Of a DNA stretch of 64,000 nucleotides, positions 1 to 11,751 are shown piece after piece. How positions within the stretch are numbered: position 1 is the stretch's first letter; each line of letters opens with the position of its first letter. The position numbers and the translations under genes are program-made. The notes below the pieces were generated by a model. It saw only the letters and a list, made by a program, of their open reading frames with translations, searched no databases and was not told where the DNA came from. The stretch is from NCBI RefSeq assembly GCF_965363235.1, contig NC_134841.1, positions 34,439,440 through 34,503,439 on the forward strand, given 5' to 3'. The DNA comes from Mytilus galloprovincialis. Its lineage: Eukaryota > Mollusca > Bivalvia > Mytilida > Mytilidae.

Positions 1-497
1 AATTACTATAAAAACGTGCTCACAAAATTATGCGGAAGCCAAAAATTAACAAGGAGTTCCTGTTTTAACTATTCAAATGTGTCAGTTAACCATATATGCC
101 ACCTGACGTCGAAATTGTCTGATCATGTAGAAGTCTATAGATTTAGAAAAAAGAAAAATAACAAAAAATACTGATCTCCAAGGAAAATTCGAAACGGAAA
201 TTATCGTAAAAAAGATAATATCAAAAGTTCAAACACATTTAATGAATAGAGAACTGTTATAATCTTGACATATGGCACAGGCTTTTCTATATGTAAAACA
301 ATGATGGATTAAACCTGGTTTTTAAAAGTAGCTAAACTCTCACTTGTATGTCAATCGTATTAAAGTCCATTATACTGATAGCAATGTGTGAGCAAAACAA
401 ACGGACATCATACGTTACATTAATGAAAGAACGAATAAATAAAACTCAAAGGACTGACTTTTTGCATTGAATTAAAATATATTTTGTCGTTTTTCAG

Positions 498-994
498 TAC
501 TTATTCACGGTGACCTTAATGAAAGTAACATTCTGCTCAAGGAGGGTCAATCCAGCGTTCCACAGGAAACACGACATTGCGATGTTATAGGTATAATTGA
601 CTTCTTGGACATGCATAACAGTTACACAATAACTGACTTAGCAATTTTGATAGCACACATGTCTACGGAGTGTAAATGTATGGACCCACTAGATTCAGGA
701 GGGCACATCATAGCAGGATATCTTACAGAAAGAAAACTTACAGCTTCAGAAATCGATATTCTGAGGATATTAATCTGTTGTAGAATATCACATGTTGTAG
801 TTGTGTCAGAGTATACTCTCACAATGGACCCTGGTAACAAATACATATTATCTTTCATCGAAAGGTATAAACCTCTTCTTTGGAAATACTGGAACACATC
901 AAAAGCTGAACTGCATGAACGATGGAAGACAATTCTTAAAGAATACGGCATGAAACATTTATACATGGTTAAAAATGATAATGAAAGCATTTAA
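498..994 (+). CDS. HYKK: HYKK-like kinase, terminal exon of gene A (5' part outside window)
   Basis: Last coding exon of a hydroxylysine-kinase-like gene whose earlier exons lie to the left of the window. A splice acceptor (TTTTTCAG) ends at 497. The exon enters in phase 1, encodes the catalytic loop HGDLNESN and the metal-binding segment IDFLDM, and ends at TAA 992-994. The first ATG inside the exon (605) is not a true start; the upstream in-frame codons 500-604 hold the catalytic motif. The protein differs from gene B's last exon by one residue (Asp for Gly, six residues from the C-terminus). In the family, HYKK phosphorylates 5-hydroxylysine with GTP during collagen and lysine breakdown; the substrate here is inferred. 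It could be a real tandem gene or an uncollapsed haplotype of gene B. Confidence 0.85.
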
Positions 995-1344
995 CTTGAA
1001 TGTTGTTAGCTGCAATTTAGACAAGCATGAACCTGTGTTTTCTATTTGTTTCCAACATAAAAATAGAATGATATTTCTCTTTTACCACTTACTTTGGTTC
1101 AATGCTATCAAACTAAACTCAAGGACATCGCTGTTGCATAATTTGCCCCAAGTCAATAATTCAATCTCACTTGAATCCGTATTAATGTGACCTACAATCT
1201 TACCTTTGTTGCAAATGGATTGCGCATGCGCTCAACATGTTCAAGGATTACATTTGTACTACGAATGTCAGCGGAAAAAAGTGAAACTAGGATAGTCAGT
1301 TACAGGCAGCTGATTTCGTTGAGCGATTTTACCCGATAAAATCG

Positions 1345-1670
1345 TTCCTATAAATGAGATGCGACAGATACCAAAGAGACAGCCAAACTCATAGATCGAA
1401 AATAAACTGACAACGCAATGGTTAAAAAAGAAAAAATACAAACGGACAAATAATAGTACACAAAATACAACATAGAAAACAAAGGACTAAGCAATACGAA
1501 CCCAACAAAAAACTGGGGTGATCTCAAGTGCTCCGGAAGGGTAAACAAATCCTGCTCCATATGTTACAGCCGTCGTGTTGCTCATGTGATCGCAATCCCG
1601 ATTTAATAATAGTCTAGTACAGTTAATCACATTCGTGAAAAGGAAACGGGATTGTAGTTACGACATTTTT
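1345..1670 (-). pseudogene. Retroelement fragment (RT family, 3' part), minus strand
   Basis: Contains a phrase that recurs through mussel DNA (CAAACTCATAGATCGAAAAT, GGGTGATCTCAAGTGCTCC, GTCGTGTTGCTCATGTGATC), which I take as the antisense of the C-terminal part of a reverse-transcriptase retroelement. Related stretches lie at 1,840-1,925, 3,530-3,990 and 12,240-12,910. The frame is broken by stops. It sits about 350 bp past the stop of HYKK gene A and is shared with the gene B copy, so it predates that duplication. Confidence 0.55.
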
Positions 1671-2104
1671 TTTCCGTTACAAATTTTATTTATTACACTA
1701 TTAGATGCTACTTTATGATATGGAACAAAAGCAACAAAAAAATCAATTCGTTATGGCCCAAGATGACTTCTAAAAATCTTTATATCTTTATAAGCTCTAA
1801 ATCATAGCCTTAAACACGCATGCCTTGTAAAGGAGAAGCAGAGAATACCAAAGAGACATAGAAACTCATAAGTGTCAACAAAGCCATGGCAAAAAAAGAC
1901 AAAGACAAACAACAGTTATAATATAAAAAATCCAGATGCTCCGCAAGTATGGACGCAACATTTAAGCTTGATACAGCTCTGAATTTGGATTGTGATTAAA
2001 TAGTTGACACAACATAGGTTTCTGACAAAGAATGCATGTGGTCTAAGAACTTAAACTTAAAAACTTAAAAATTTTAAATTGGACATTTACCTATTATGGT
2101 CCAA

Positions 2105-3495
2105 TATCCAAAATCTAAATACATGGTTAGATTCAGCATATCATAGAACCCCAAAAATTCAATTTTTGATGAAATCAAGTAATGTTCAATTTTAGACCCT
2201 TTAAACCTCAATGTCGACCAATTTGATAACATGGCCTAATTATTAAAAATCTAAACACATGGTTAAATTCAGCATATTGAAGAACCCAATATATTCAATT
2301 GTTGTTGAAATCAAACAAAGTTTAATTTTGGACCCCGATTTAGACCAACTTGAAAACTGGGACCATAATCAAAAAATCTAAGTACATGTTTTGATTTAGC
2401 ATATCAAAGAACCCCAAAAATTCAATTTTTGTTAAAATCAAACTAAGTTTAATTTTGGACCCTTTGGACCTTAATGTAGACCAATTTGAAAACATTATCG
2501 GTCGTCCCACTGTCTATATCACTCTGTTCAGCTCTTAATATTATTCCGTATCATGTCTTTGTGACATCAAATACGTTGACAATTAATAACTTTGACCCGG
2601 ACATATCAGCGACGTCATAATGTTTGAACCGACGTTAATAACTTTGACCCGATCAAGTCATCTTTTGTGTGCTGGTGAAACAAAGAAAACACTTCTGAAA
2701 CACGCAAATATAGCCCGATAAATCGATTATCAGATTATCTGCATATTGATATTGTAAAATATCAGCTGCTTGACATTATATGAAGGCTTTTTGATCTCGT
2801 TCGCTACGCTCACTCGACAAAAAGCTTCATATTATGTCTCTCAGCTGATATTTTACGATATCAACATGCAGATAACCTGATAATAGGTACGGACCAAACA
2901 TTAGGATGCTTAATACACGGTTAGATTTGGCATATCAAAAAAAAACCCAATAATTCATTTTTTGATGAAATCAAACAAAGTTTAATTTTGGACACTTTCG
3001 GCCCCTAATTCCTAAACTGTTGGGTTCAATACTCCAAAATTCAACCCCAACCCTCTTTTTGTGGTCATAAACCTTGTGTAAAAATTTCATAGAGTTCTAT
3101 TCACTTTTACTAAAGTTATTGTGCAAAAACCAAGAAAAATGCTTATTTGGGACCTTTTTTTGCACCTAATTCCTAAACTGTTGCCCAAAATCAATCCCAA
3201 CCTTTCTTTTGTGAGCATAAACCTTATGTTAAAATTTCATAAATTTCTGTTTACTTATAATAAAGTTATTGGGCAAAAACCAAGAAAAATGCTTATTTGG
3301 GACCTTTTTTGCCCCTTATTCCTAAACTGTTGGAACCAAAACTCCCAAAAATCAATCCGACCTTCCTTTTATGGTCATAAACCTTGTGTTTAAATTTCAT
3401 AGATTTCTATTAACTTTTACTAAAGTAATAGTGCGAAAACCAAATATCTTCGGACGACGCCAACGTCATACCAATATACGACCAACACATTTTCA
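2105..3495 (+). repeat. Bivalve interspersed tandem repeat (about 130-bp units, ending GGTCGTATAAAA)
   Basis: Two repeat modules in series. The first has units of about 130 bp built on TTCAGCATATCAAAGAACCC and AAGTTTAATTTTGGACCC (starting near 2,108, 2,244, 2,370 and 2,885). The second has units of about 150 bp built on CCTAATTCCTAAACTGTTG and ATAAACCTTGTGT (from about 3,005, 3,165 and 3,315). It ends with TTCGGACGACGCCAACGTCA and TTTGCGGTCGTATAAAA. I recognise this composite as a very abundant bivalve repeat. It is interrupted at about 2,500-2,885 by a separate insertion. The open frame at 3,121-3,393 is only repeat sequence. Confidence 0.75.
2726..2884. mobile_element. Palindromic foldback / MITE
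   Basis: Two arms of about 68 bp face each other: ATTATCAGATTATCTGCATA on the left and its counterpart TGCAGATAACCTGATAAT on the right. A short loop (CTCGTTCGCTACGCTCAC) separates them. The palindrome is the right part of a longer insertion (about 2,500-2,885) that splits the surrounding repeat between GAAAAC and GGACCAAAC. No coding potential. Confidence 0.65.
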
Positions 3496-3529
3496 ATTTT
3501 TGCGGTCGTATAAAAACACGACATAGAAA

Positions 3530-3990
3530 ACTTAACATTAAGCAAGACAAACCCTACCAAAAAAACAGGGGTGATCTCAGGTGCCCCGGAAAGGTTAGTA
3601 GATCATGCTACTATAAGGCATCAGTCGTATTGCTCATGTAAGTACACAACCGGTGATAAATCTAGATCGGTAGGTCACATTCGGGGAACAGGAGAACGGG
3701 CCTGTGGTTACGACGACTAGAAATATATCCGCTGATGGAATTTGATACAAAGAAATGGAAAGTCCACATTGGGAGCCTGAAACCATTTCTTTTGTTGTAA
3801 AGTATTGTTGCAAACCCACCCGCAATTTTACTAATGTGTACTATCGTTTGTCTGTTTGTCTTTTTCATTTTTAGCCATGGCGTTGTCAGTTTGTTTTTGA
3901 TTTCTGATTTTGACTGTCCCTTTGGTATCTTTCGTCCCTCTTTTTTTTTCTTTTTTTATCTCTAGATGTAAGTCAAAATATAATGCAGAC
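3530..3990 (-). pseudogene. Retroelement reverse-transcriptase C-terminal fragment, minus strand
   Basis: Minus-strand frames read as pieces of the mussel retroelement RT tail. One begins YFDLHLEI (ending at 3,831-4,064), another contains NPRPVLLFPECDLPI-like residues. At nucleotide level the landmarks GGGGTGATCTCAGGTGCCCC, GGTAGGTCACATTCGGGG and AGTCCACATTGGGAGCCTGA match the other copies. Several overlapping open frames on the minus strand show it is frameshifted. It abuts the left terminal inverted repeat of the 4,047-6,231 element. Confidence 0.6.
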
Positions 3991-4915
3991 TTAACCTTAT
4001 CTGTAGGGGTGAGCAGCTGAGACATCAGATTCCCCCTTTTCATATATGTGACCCGCCATGACATTTTCAGGATTATGGAGGTAGAACGTCATTGTTAGAA
4101 AAATTATAAACATGATAAATATCGAGATTCAATGAAATACGTATTTGTGAAGAAGAGATAAACACTTTCCTTGGCTTCTTTTTTGCGGACGCCGAACTAT
4201 ACATCATCTATATAAGTTTTGAAGATGTTTTACTCTATCGTTTGAAGTGAAAAATATTTGAATCTACATTTTAAATTGATACAAAAAAAATAATCAAATT
4301 TCTGCTCTATAATTTTCCTTTCATAAATGAAATCTTAAATATATCCATAACAAATGCACCGTATAAAATGCATATAAGAGAACACAGCTACTTATAAACT
4401 GTTACGCGTCGCATACTAAGTATAGAGACATGCATAATAAATCTAAATTAAAAAAAGGAATTCTTAAAGCTTACTTTGACAAATTTTAAACCTTACTTCA
4501 TTTCAACAAGTTTAAATTATACTGCAATCAGCTATTTTACTATACAGATAAAGCTATACGTATAAACGTTAGCTTTATACGTCAATGACCTCAACTCACC
4601 TATAAGCCCCGCCTACTTACAACGTCACGTCACAACCATGACAACGTGTAGTAACAATGGTCAAACTTTTATGAATTTAAACCTGTTATGTCTTCAAATT
4701 GGTAATTTATATACCATGTTTATCAAATGTTATTAATTAAATTCATTTTCCATTTCTAATTCCTTAAATTGTCAATGCTTACCGCCTAGACTACGCTCAT
4801 AGGGAAATACCCCAAAATGGTACCCCAGGGGGGAAATTCCAAACACTTTTTTTTTAATAATATTTGTTTCATATTTTTATTATTTTTTTATTTTTCTATC
4901 GATTTCAGTATAAAA

Positions 4916-5059
4916 ACAATATACGTATAGTGTCTTGAAATATGAAATTTATTTGTATTCGGCACGAAACGGGAAAATGCTCGGTAGAACCTCGCATTTT
5001 CCCGTTTCTAAGCCTCATACAAATAAATTTCATATTTCAAGACACTATACGTATATTGT
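4916..5059. repeat. Near-perfect 65-bp-arm palindrome
   Basis: The left arm (4,916-4,980) starts ACAATATACGTATAGTGTC and ends GGGAAAATGC. The right arm (4,994-5,059) starts GCATTTTCCCGTTTC and ends GACACTATACGTATATTGT. They are almost perfect inverted copies with a 13-base spacer. It lies inside the 2.2-kb TIR element and would extrude a stable cruciform or hairpin. Confidence 0.85.
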
Positions 5060-5260
5060 CTAATTACATGTTCTAAAATTGAGCGACAAAAAAAAACAAT
5101 GCTCTGCTTTATAAATTTTCTTTCATAAATGGAGTGAGAAATATATTCATAATAAATGCAACGTATCAAATGCATATATGAGAACACCTACTTATAAACG
5201 GTTACGCGTCGCATACTATGTTTAGAGACAAGTCATGCATGATGAATTTAAATTTAAACT

Positions 5261-6047
5261 AAAATTAAAGCTTACATAGACAAATTTTAAACTAACTTCA
5301 TTTCAAAAAGTTTAAATTACATGTTCTAAAATAGAGCTAAGAATTGTTTGTATTGTAGTAAAAAGTCTTTGAAGTTTTATTCAAATACGTTATTGAACAT
5401 TACTAGGAGCCAATAAATACAATAATTTTGTATTTTATAAATTCGTGCCTTCAATAAATAAAAGTCGTCATAGAACAGTCTCATTTTCATACCGGTATCC
5501 GAAATGACTCGTTTCATTGCTATTAAAACAAATATGTACTATATCATCTTCCCATAATGATTGAATGTTAGGAAAATTGACCAGAGTTATCTTACTTTAA
5601 TCACAGAGAGGGGAAAGCAAACAATTTTTAATTTAAGCCTAATTAACATTAAAACAATTTTCCAGTAACAAATAAAGTTACCTTATTGAAATATAAGGTC
5701 TTTGTTAGCTAAATCTATTAATTTTATTAGATATTATGAATTTGTATGAAAATAGAGAAACATGCTATTTAAAATTAAAGCTTACATAGACAAATTTTAA
5801 ACTAACTTCATTTCAACAAGTTTAAATTACATGTTCTAAAATAGAGCTAAGAATTGTTTGTATTGTAGTAAAAAGTCTTTGAAGTTTTATTCAAATACGT
5901 TATTGAACATTACTAAGAGCCAATAAATACAATAATTTTGTATTTTATAAATTCGTGCCTTCAATAAATAAAAGTCGTCATAGAACAGTCTCATTTTCAT
6001 ACCGGTATCCGAAATGACTCGTTTCATTGCTATTAAAACAAATATGT
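5261..6047 (+). repeat. Direct repeat, 277-bp units 510 bp apart
   Basis: Bases 5,261-5,537 recur at 5,771-6,047 with only a few changes, beginning AAAATTAAAGCTTACATAGA and ending AAAACAAATATGT. A related, more diverged pair is 4,300-4,520 versus 5,090-5,340 (shared TTACGCGTCGCATACTA). The element has therefore grown by internal duplication. Confidence 0.85.
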
Positions 6048-7019
6048 CATAATAACATGACAGAGAGTTTTGTTTCGGAATATTCTAGATTATATAAATA
6101 TAAAAAAAAAAGCAAATTTTAGACAATGTACCCTCCTAAGCCTGGAAGTGGCTAGTCACATATAGTTACCGGCGTTTTTCTCACAATGACGTTCTACCTC
6201 CATAAGCCTGGATATGTCGTGGCTAGTCACATATGTTCAAAAATGTACCTTGTCATATATCAAGTAACAAAAACAGACCTCTGGTACATTAGTATTGAGA
6301 TAAATTGTCTTTGGTAGGGGCTTGCAATGCATTGCTTTTTTCAATAAATTCTTAAACACTTTCCTCTATTTGCCCCTTTTATATATCTTACATTGTGAAG
6401 AAATTTCAACAAACAATATTTATAGCATCTATAACTAGCATCAGTAAAAATACTACATTGGAATACACAGAGATTAATTGGTTTGACAAATAGCTGATAC
6501 ATTTACGATCATAGTTTCAGATACTTATGATTTAATCAAGCAAGTGATATCATCAACCTAGTGATAAATTTAATCTGAATTTATCACCCTTTTCATACAT
6601 CATGGAGCATGAAATAGTGACCTATTCCAGCGGCTCATCCCTACCACTCATTACATAGGAAGTGCCCCTCCTTTTCTCGAGTATATTATAATCAAACTCC
6701 AAGTCAACATCCGGATATAGTGATACTTCGAACTGTTAGCACTTTTGTCAGCTCAAACCTAACAAAATTTCTCTACATGTCTAACACAAAAAAGACACAA
6801 CCTTGTGTTTAGACATTTGAAGCATTGAAATGATGCAACACAACTAATTTAAACCCGAAATCGCTGTTTGATTTGTGCTGTTTATGCATAACTCTATAGA
6901 GCGGTAAAAGTGACGCCATCCAAATTCACACTTGATTATTGATTGGTGGAAATAAACATTGCGTTTAAGTTTCATGAACATTTTAAGCTAGTTTGCTATT
7001 TCCAATTTGGGCTAATTCG

Positions 7020-7415
7020 CCGATGAAGGAGGAACTTTGTAGCTATTTGATAGGTCCCGTTAGGCATTTGTGGCTAGGGTCTTTTAGTCTCTGCGCTGCG
7101 TTTTTTAAAAATTCATTGTTGATATGTTCTTCCATTTTTTTAGCCAACTCTCTGAATGTAGCTGTCTGACTCTTTAATAAGTTCTGTTGGTAATTTTGAC
7201 TAGTTTGTTAGTTCCTTTATAAACTTATTTGACAAAGAGGAACTTTGTGACTAGTTGATAAGTTCCGTTTGACTTTTGTGGCTAGTATCTTTTTTCCCCT
7301 TTGAAAACTTTCAAAGATAATATGTTACGCTTTTACTTTTTATTAAATCTCCAAATGGAACTTTGTGACTGGTTGATAAGTTCCGTTGGAACTTTTGGGC
7401 TAGTTTGTTAGTTCT
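7020..7415 (+). repeat. Degenerate tandem repeat (GAACTTTGTGACTAGTTGAT units)
   Basis: Three to four diverged copies of a unit built on GGAACTTTGTGACTAGTTGA, TAAGTTCCGTT and TTGTGGCTAG or ACTAGTTTGTTAGTTCC, starting near 7,027, 7,178, 7,238 and 7,350. Spacing varies between about 60 and 150 bp, so this is an old array. No open frame is conserved across units. Confidence 0.6.
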
Positions 7416-8380
7416 AAAATTTAAAATTATTAATATTTTTTGTTATCAATTGACTATGATATAATAAAATAAAATTGTCAATCAACATTTTCACTTTGAT
7501 TTTATCTTGCATGTTAATTTAATGAATGTACTATTTAAAATAGTGTGTTTCTTCCAATTAAAATTAGATCTAGCCACCATCGCCTGTCCAGAGAACCCAT
7601 AAAACTGTCATTACTATATCCTCTGAAACCAAATAGCTTTAATAAATGAGAAATGTTTTTTTTAGCAATTTGATAAAATAAACAGATATTAAATCAGTAA
7701 AAACCACACATTATATGTTCTGCATATTATGAAAACAAGACAGATAGAAGTATACAATGAAAAAAACATTTTCAACACATTTGATTGTAAAACGAAGACT
7801 TTATCTAGTGTCCTGAACATTTAATGTTGCATTCAAAGCGATTCTAGTAAAAGCAAATGCTCATCTGACATCCTTGCTTTATTTCATTATGGATTCAAAC
7901 ATCTTTGAATTCAAACTGAGGATCCCTTTTTATTGCACGGTCAACATTTAAATGAAAATATGTGTTTTGCGAAGAAAGATTGTTTCAAGATTTTAGATCT
8001 TGGACTTAAATACATTCTGTGATCATATCTTTTTAACACAAGATCATTTGGAACATTTCATTGTTAATCTGAAAATGATTGTCAACAGCCGAATCATTTT
8101 CTTATTATTCCAGCTATGAAAGTAAGATGGAATGGTTGTTTAGTTAAATCATGTTTTTGAACTTCAGTGTCTTGTCTTTAAAATAATTTCATCAGAATGT
8201 TGTTAACTAAGGTAAAATTGCTGAAACTTACCCCTAAATTATAGAAATCTATCATATGACATTAATCTTATTTTTTTTTTGTATGCTGTTGAAACATTTA
8301 TTCTATGATATTTATAGGTAAAATATCTTATAATTTGATTTAATTTCCTAAATCCATGTTTTTACTCCGTGACTTGTCGA

Positions 8381-8471
8381 AAACTCCAGCACTCCCAACA
8401 CTCCAGGCAGCACTCCAACACTCCAGCACTCCACTCCAGCACTCCGCTCCACCACTCCATTCCACTCCACC
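8381..8471 (+). repeat. ACTCC-rich minisatellite
   Basis: A run of imperfect CACTCCAGCACTCC and CACTCCACT units, strongly purine/pyrimidine strand-biased. The 60-codon open frame over it (8,369-8,551) is a product of the repeat and is not a gene. Confidence 0.8.
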
Positions 8472-9754
8472 TTTTAGTACATGCCTGTTATACTCTTTCC
8501 CGCTTTTCACTAAAGGTGCAGCGTAATCAAGAGCGTAATGATTGTCATTAATACTAAACAGATGAGGCTGTTACGAAAACAAAAATATAAGAAGTCATTC
8601 AACCTTAGGTCACCAAAATACAAGGAAAGTTACGTCAGAGTACTTTATCTGTACATGTGTATATGAATCAGGAAAAAGTTTGTGATCGAGTCTTGTTCTT
8701 GTCTAACTTGGAAATTAATTAAACATATTGTGTTTTCGTTTACAAAAGGTAAAGAATATGTTTATATATATAACATGTATAATTTTTATACACAAGTAAA
8801 GCGTAAATAAAATATGTAAACAAGATTTAAATAGCAACATACAACGTCATTAAGTAATCAGATGCTAAATGTATATAACAACGAGTTAACAGTCAGGTTA
8901 CAGAATTATCTTTTATAAACAAATTTTTCAGGTTTTGATTTGGTCACAAATATTTTCATTTTTTACAGATTTTTTTTTCAGCTTTTACATATAATCATAG
9001 AAATAAAGAATGTACTGATCATCTTAACAATACTAGATTCGGTCGAATCGTGATGTTTGAAAACACGCAGAAATTAAGACAAGCAAATTCAAAACTCAAT
9101 AAAAAAAAAAAAGTGTGCTCATATCTACTTTAAGAACTCTTTTCACTTCGAGGGGGATTTCAGGGAGGGGGCATCACCTCCACCTTATTAAGATACTTCA
9201 TATACTGTTGCATCATCTACATTTTTTACCTATTCAACTCCAAACTTTTTCTAGGTAGGGGAAACGACAACCCCCCTCCTTTTCAAATCCTGGATCTGCA
9301 TCTCTTACTTTACGTTACGGCTTTAATTATCTATTTGGTAACATATTAAAACTTTCAAAAATATCTAATTTGTTTACTGACAAAACACTAACTGCCAAAT
9401 GAAGCAGATTCATGGCTAAAGAATCATACGTGGCTAACCATATACGAACTAGTCGCATCGATTTGGTGTAACAATAAATTCTGATGTATAATGAGAATAA
9501 TAGCACTGCCAAAACTTTTATTAAAAAACGCAACAATCAGTGTAGAGGTCCTTTTTGTTCCTTTTGATGGCATGTTTATAGAGGGTATTTTTTCTACTGC
9601 AGTCTAACATACTCGCCTTTACCAATGACAAATGAAATACTTGTAGAACACAATGGGCCGTTAATAATTTGCTTTCAAATTTGCATGTACATGAAATATT
9701 TCCCACTGGACGTAAAACAACTTGAACAACAATAAATCATCAAGCACATTATTT

Positions 9755-10335
9755 ACGAATTAGGATAAGAAAATCAATGTATACTCTAAGTCTTTCATAA
9801 TAAGGCTGCTTGATATACACATTTTTTTTGGTACCTTTAAATCGGAAAAGAAAATCATAAAAACTTCTCCTATGTACAATTTGTATTTTTTCTTATCCGA
9901 ATTCGGATAACGATCAAGACGACTTTATATTGAATATAGATATACTAGTACTAGTCACACTGCATACTTAACTCTGTGGTAGTTCATGTGTTCTTCTTAT
10001 CCTAATCTGGATAAGGATCGTCCCATTGCATACTTAACTCTGTGCGGTAGGTCATGTATTCTTCTTATGCGAATTTGGATAAGAACAGTAATTATTCCTT
10101 GGTAATGTGTATTATGTATTCTATCCAAATTCGGATAACATAATTTAGTTTCTCTCCTTATGTTACACGATGATAACTCAATTATTTATTCTTCTTGTCC
10201 AAACCAAGATGATTAAATAACTATTGTAATTCTAAAAAAAAAGAAATATGTCTAAATACATTATTGCATTCAGTTCATTTTAATAAATGCTGCCTTCCAA
10301 CATTCTTATTTCAGAAATCTCGCTTATCCGAAACA
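9755..10335. repeat. Series of spaced palindromes of CTTATCCGAATTCGGATAAG type
   Basis: At least five degenerate copies of a 20-base palindrome occur at about 9,893, 9,997, 10,066 and 10,121, with half-site-like copies at 9,759, 10,191 and 10,323. Two intervening spacers share CATACTTAACTCTGTG and GTTCATGT or GTCATGTATTC, so part of the array arose by tandem duplication with a unit of about 70-100 bp. Confidence 0.65.
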
Positions 10336-11751
10336 CCCATTGACTTGAGCATATGGAAATGCTCAAAAGCAATTGGTATTTTGTAGAACATTTTCACAGG
10401 TTACTTATATATCAGATTATACATTTTATGTGTCTACACGTTTCGTATTTATCTATCCACATGATTATAATGTGAACTTTCAGCAATGATAAGAAAAACA
10501 TGTATGATTGCATGTAAGCGTCTTGCAAAGGTGATATAAAGGCTGAATTCACACACGATATAATAGTGTATTGAGAAAAGCAAACGTACTTTATAGGGAT
10601 GAATGGACTGACACGTTTCAAATGTTTTCGTTAACTTTTGTTGTGTTTCAAAAATACATTTAGTTTCTTTCAATCTTTTTCTATTTTTCCTTTCTTACGA
10701 CCATCCAACATTTGTGTGAGATTGTTTATTATTATCGGGACGAACATGTGTTTTGATGAAATAAATAAAAACACATTTTTTTACAATAACATGCAGGATC
10801 TAATAAAAACAAAGTATTGTTCATTTCTAAGAAATTATCAAAAAATGTAAAGCCTTTTTTAATGTGAACACCGAAGTTAGAAATAATAAAAACAAACACA
10901 AAAACAAACACAAAAAAATATCTAATAAGATAAATTCATAAAAGAAACCCGGCTTAAAATTTTACACGTCAGTCCCGTGTTTTATCTACAACAGACTCAT
11001 CATTTATGATAAATGACGCTCAAATAAAAAAGTAAAATCGCCTTGTAAAGTACGAAGATAAAGAGCATCAAAGAACCCAAAAATTGGACAGGTTTTCCTA
11101 ACTACAGCTACGGTTAGAATAAGTTATCCGCACTTGCACCTTAACTTTGTTTATATGTTACGAGCAAAATCTTGAAACACTGGCAAATAGCAAAATGTAT
11201 TTTTTTTTTAAATCTAGTGAATCCCATCTTTACCGGATACTTGAATTTTCTAAATATTATTGACTCGTATGAATTTTTTCATCCTAGTTTTTCCAAGAAA
11301 ATACGAATAGAACAGTTCTGAAAGTTGTCATCGGGCTTCATAGCATTATACAATACCATGTGATGTAGGTTCAGATTCATTACTGATTTACTTCCCGTTA
11401 ATCAAATACTTAAATATTATTCCAACTCATACAATCCATTTATGAAATTTTTGACACGCTTTTCATAAAAACTACAAACATTAGCTTCCTGATTTTTTTT
11501 TATCTAGTTCTACGTGAACATCCTTTTCCGAGTAATGGGTTTTTAAATTTATATCTCTTCAATTTTCTGATAACTAAAACTAAATGTGGGTGTATCATTT
11601 AAGTTAGCAAAATCTCACAGTTCTACTATTTTTATATAATTCATTTTTACATACACAGAAATATTCCACATCTATTTTCCTTTTGTATTGTGAATTTATT
11701 TATAATTCATTGCCATATACTTACAATTGATTTGCAGACTCTCAGTCAAAA

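Larger units (their letters stand above)
1..1805 (+). repeat. Segment duplicated at 17,836-21,350 (HYKK last exon plus flanks)
   Basis: Base 1 aligns with 17,836 and the match runs through intron 4, the last exon and the 3' flank to about 1,805 (about 21,350 in the other copy). Differences are scattered single bases and small indels. The one large difference is a 1,719-bp transposon present only in the right copy, after the shared sequence GTCAGTTAACCATA. Homology is lost after AAGCTCTAAAT. The true left limit lies outside the window. Confidence 0.9.
4047..6231. mobile_element. Non-autonomous DNA transposon, about 2.2 kb, with about 50-bp TIRs
   Basis: The left end reads TGTGACCCGCCATGAC then GGATTATGGAGGTAGAACG. 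The reverse complement of the right end reads TGTGACTAGCCACGAC then GGCTTATGGAGGTAGAACG. The two match over about 50 bp. A TA dinucleotide flanks both sides (4,045-4,046 and 6,232-6,233), which fits a TA target duplication of the Tc1/mariner kind, but TIR length and size alone do not settle the superfamily. There is no transposase frame. The interior holds a long palindrome and two sets of direct repeats. A second, partial copy of the right terminus lies at about 6,135-6,165 (CCTAAGCCTGG...GGCTAGTCACATAT). Confidence 0.65.
6236..11700. other. Intergenic region, no recognised gene
   Basis: No reading frame here looks like a real gene on either strand; the longest are about 60-75 codons of low-complexity residues. 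It holds the small repeats listed separately (7,020-7,415, 8,381-8,471, 9,755-10,335) and a short bivalve-type repeat near 9,140-9,300 (pyrimidine-rich, CCCCCCTCC). The last few hundred bases should contain the promoter and any 5' non-coding exon of HYKK gene B, but I could not identify a TATA box. Confidence 0.5.

Noticed and set aside
605..607. ATG at 605 (and 20,161) as a translation start
   Set aside because: The catalytic HGDLNESN motif lies upstream in the same frame and a splice acceptor precedes it; this is an internal Met of the last exon.
622..990. Minus-strand 122-codon frame over the HYKK last exon (also 20,178-20,546)
   Set aside because: Shadow of the true plus-strand exon, which carries the kinase motifs.
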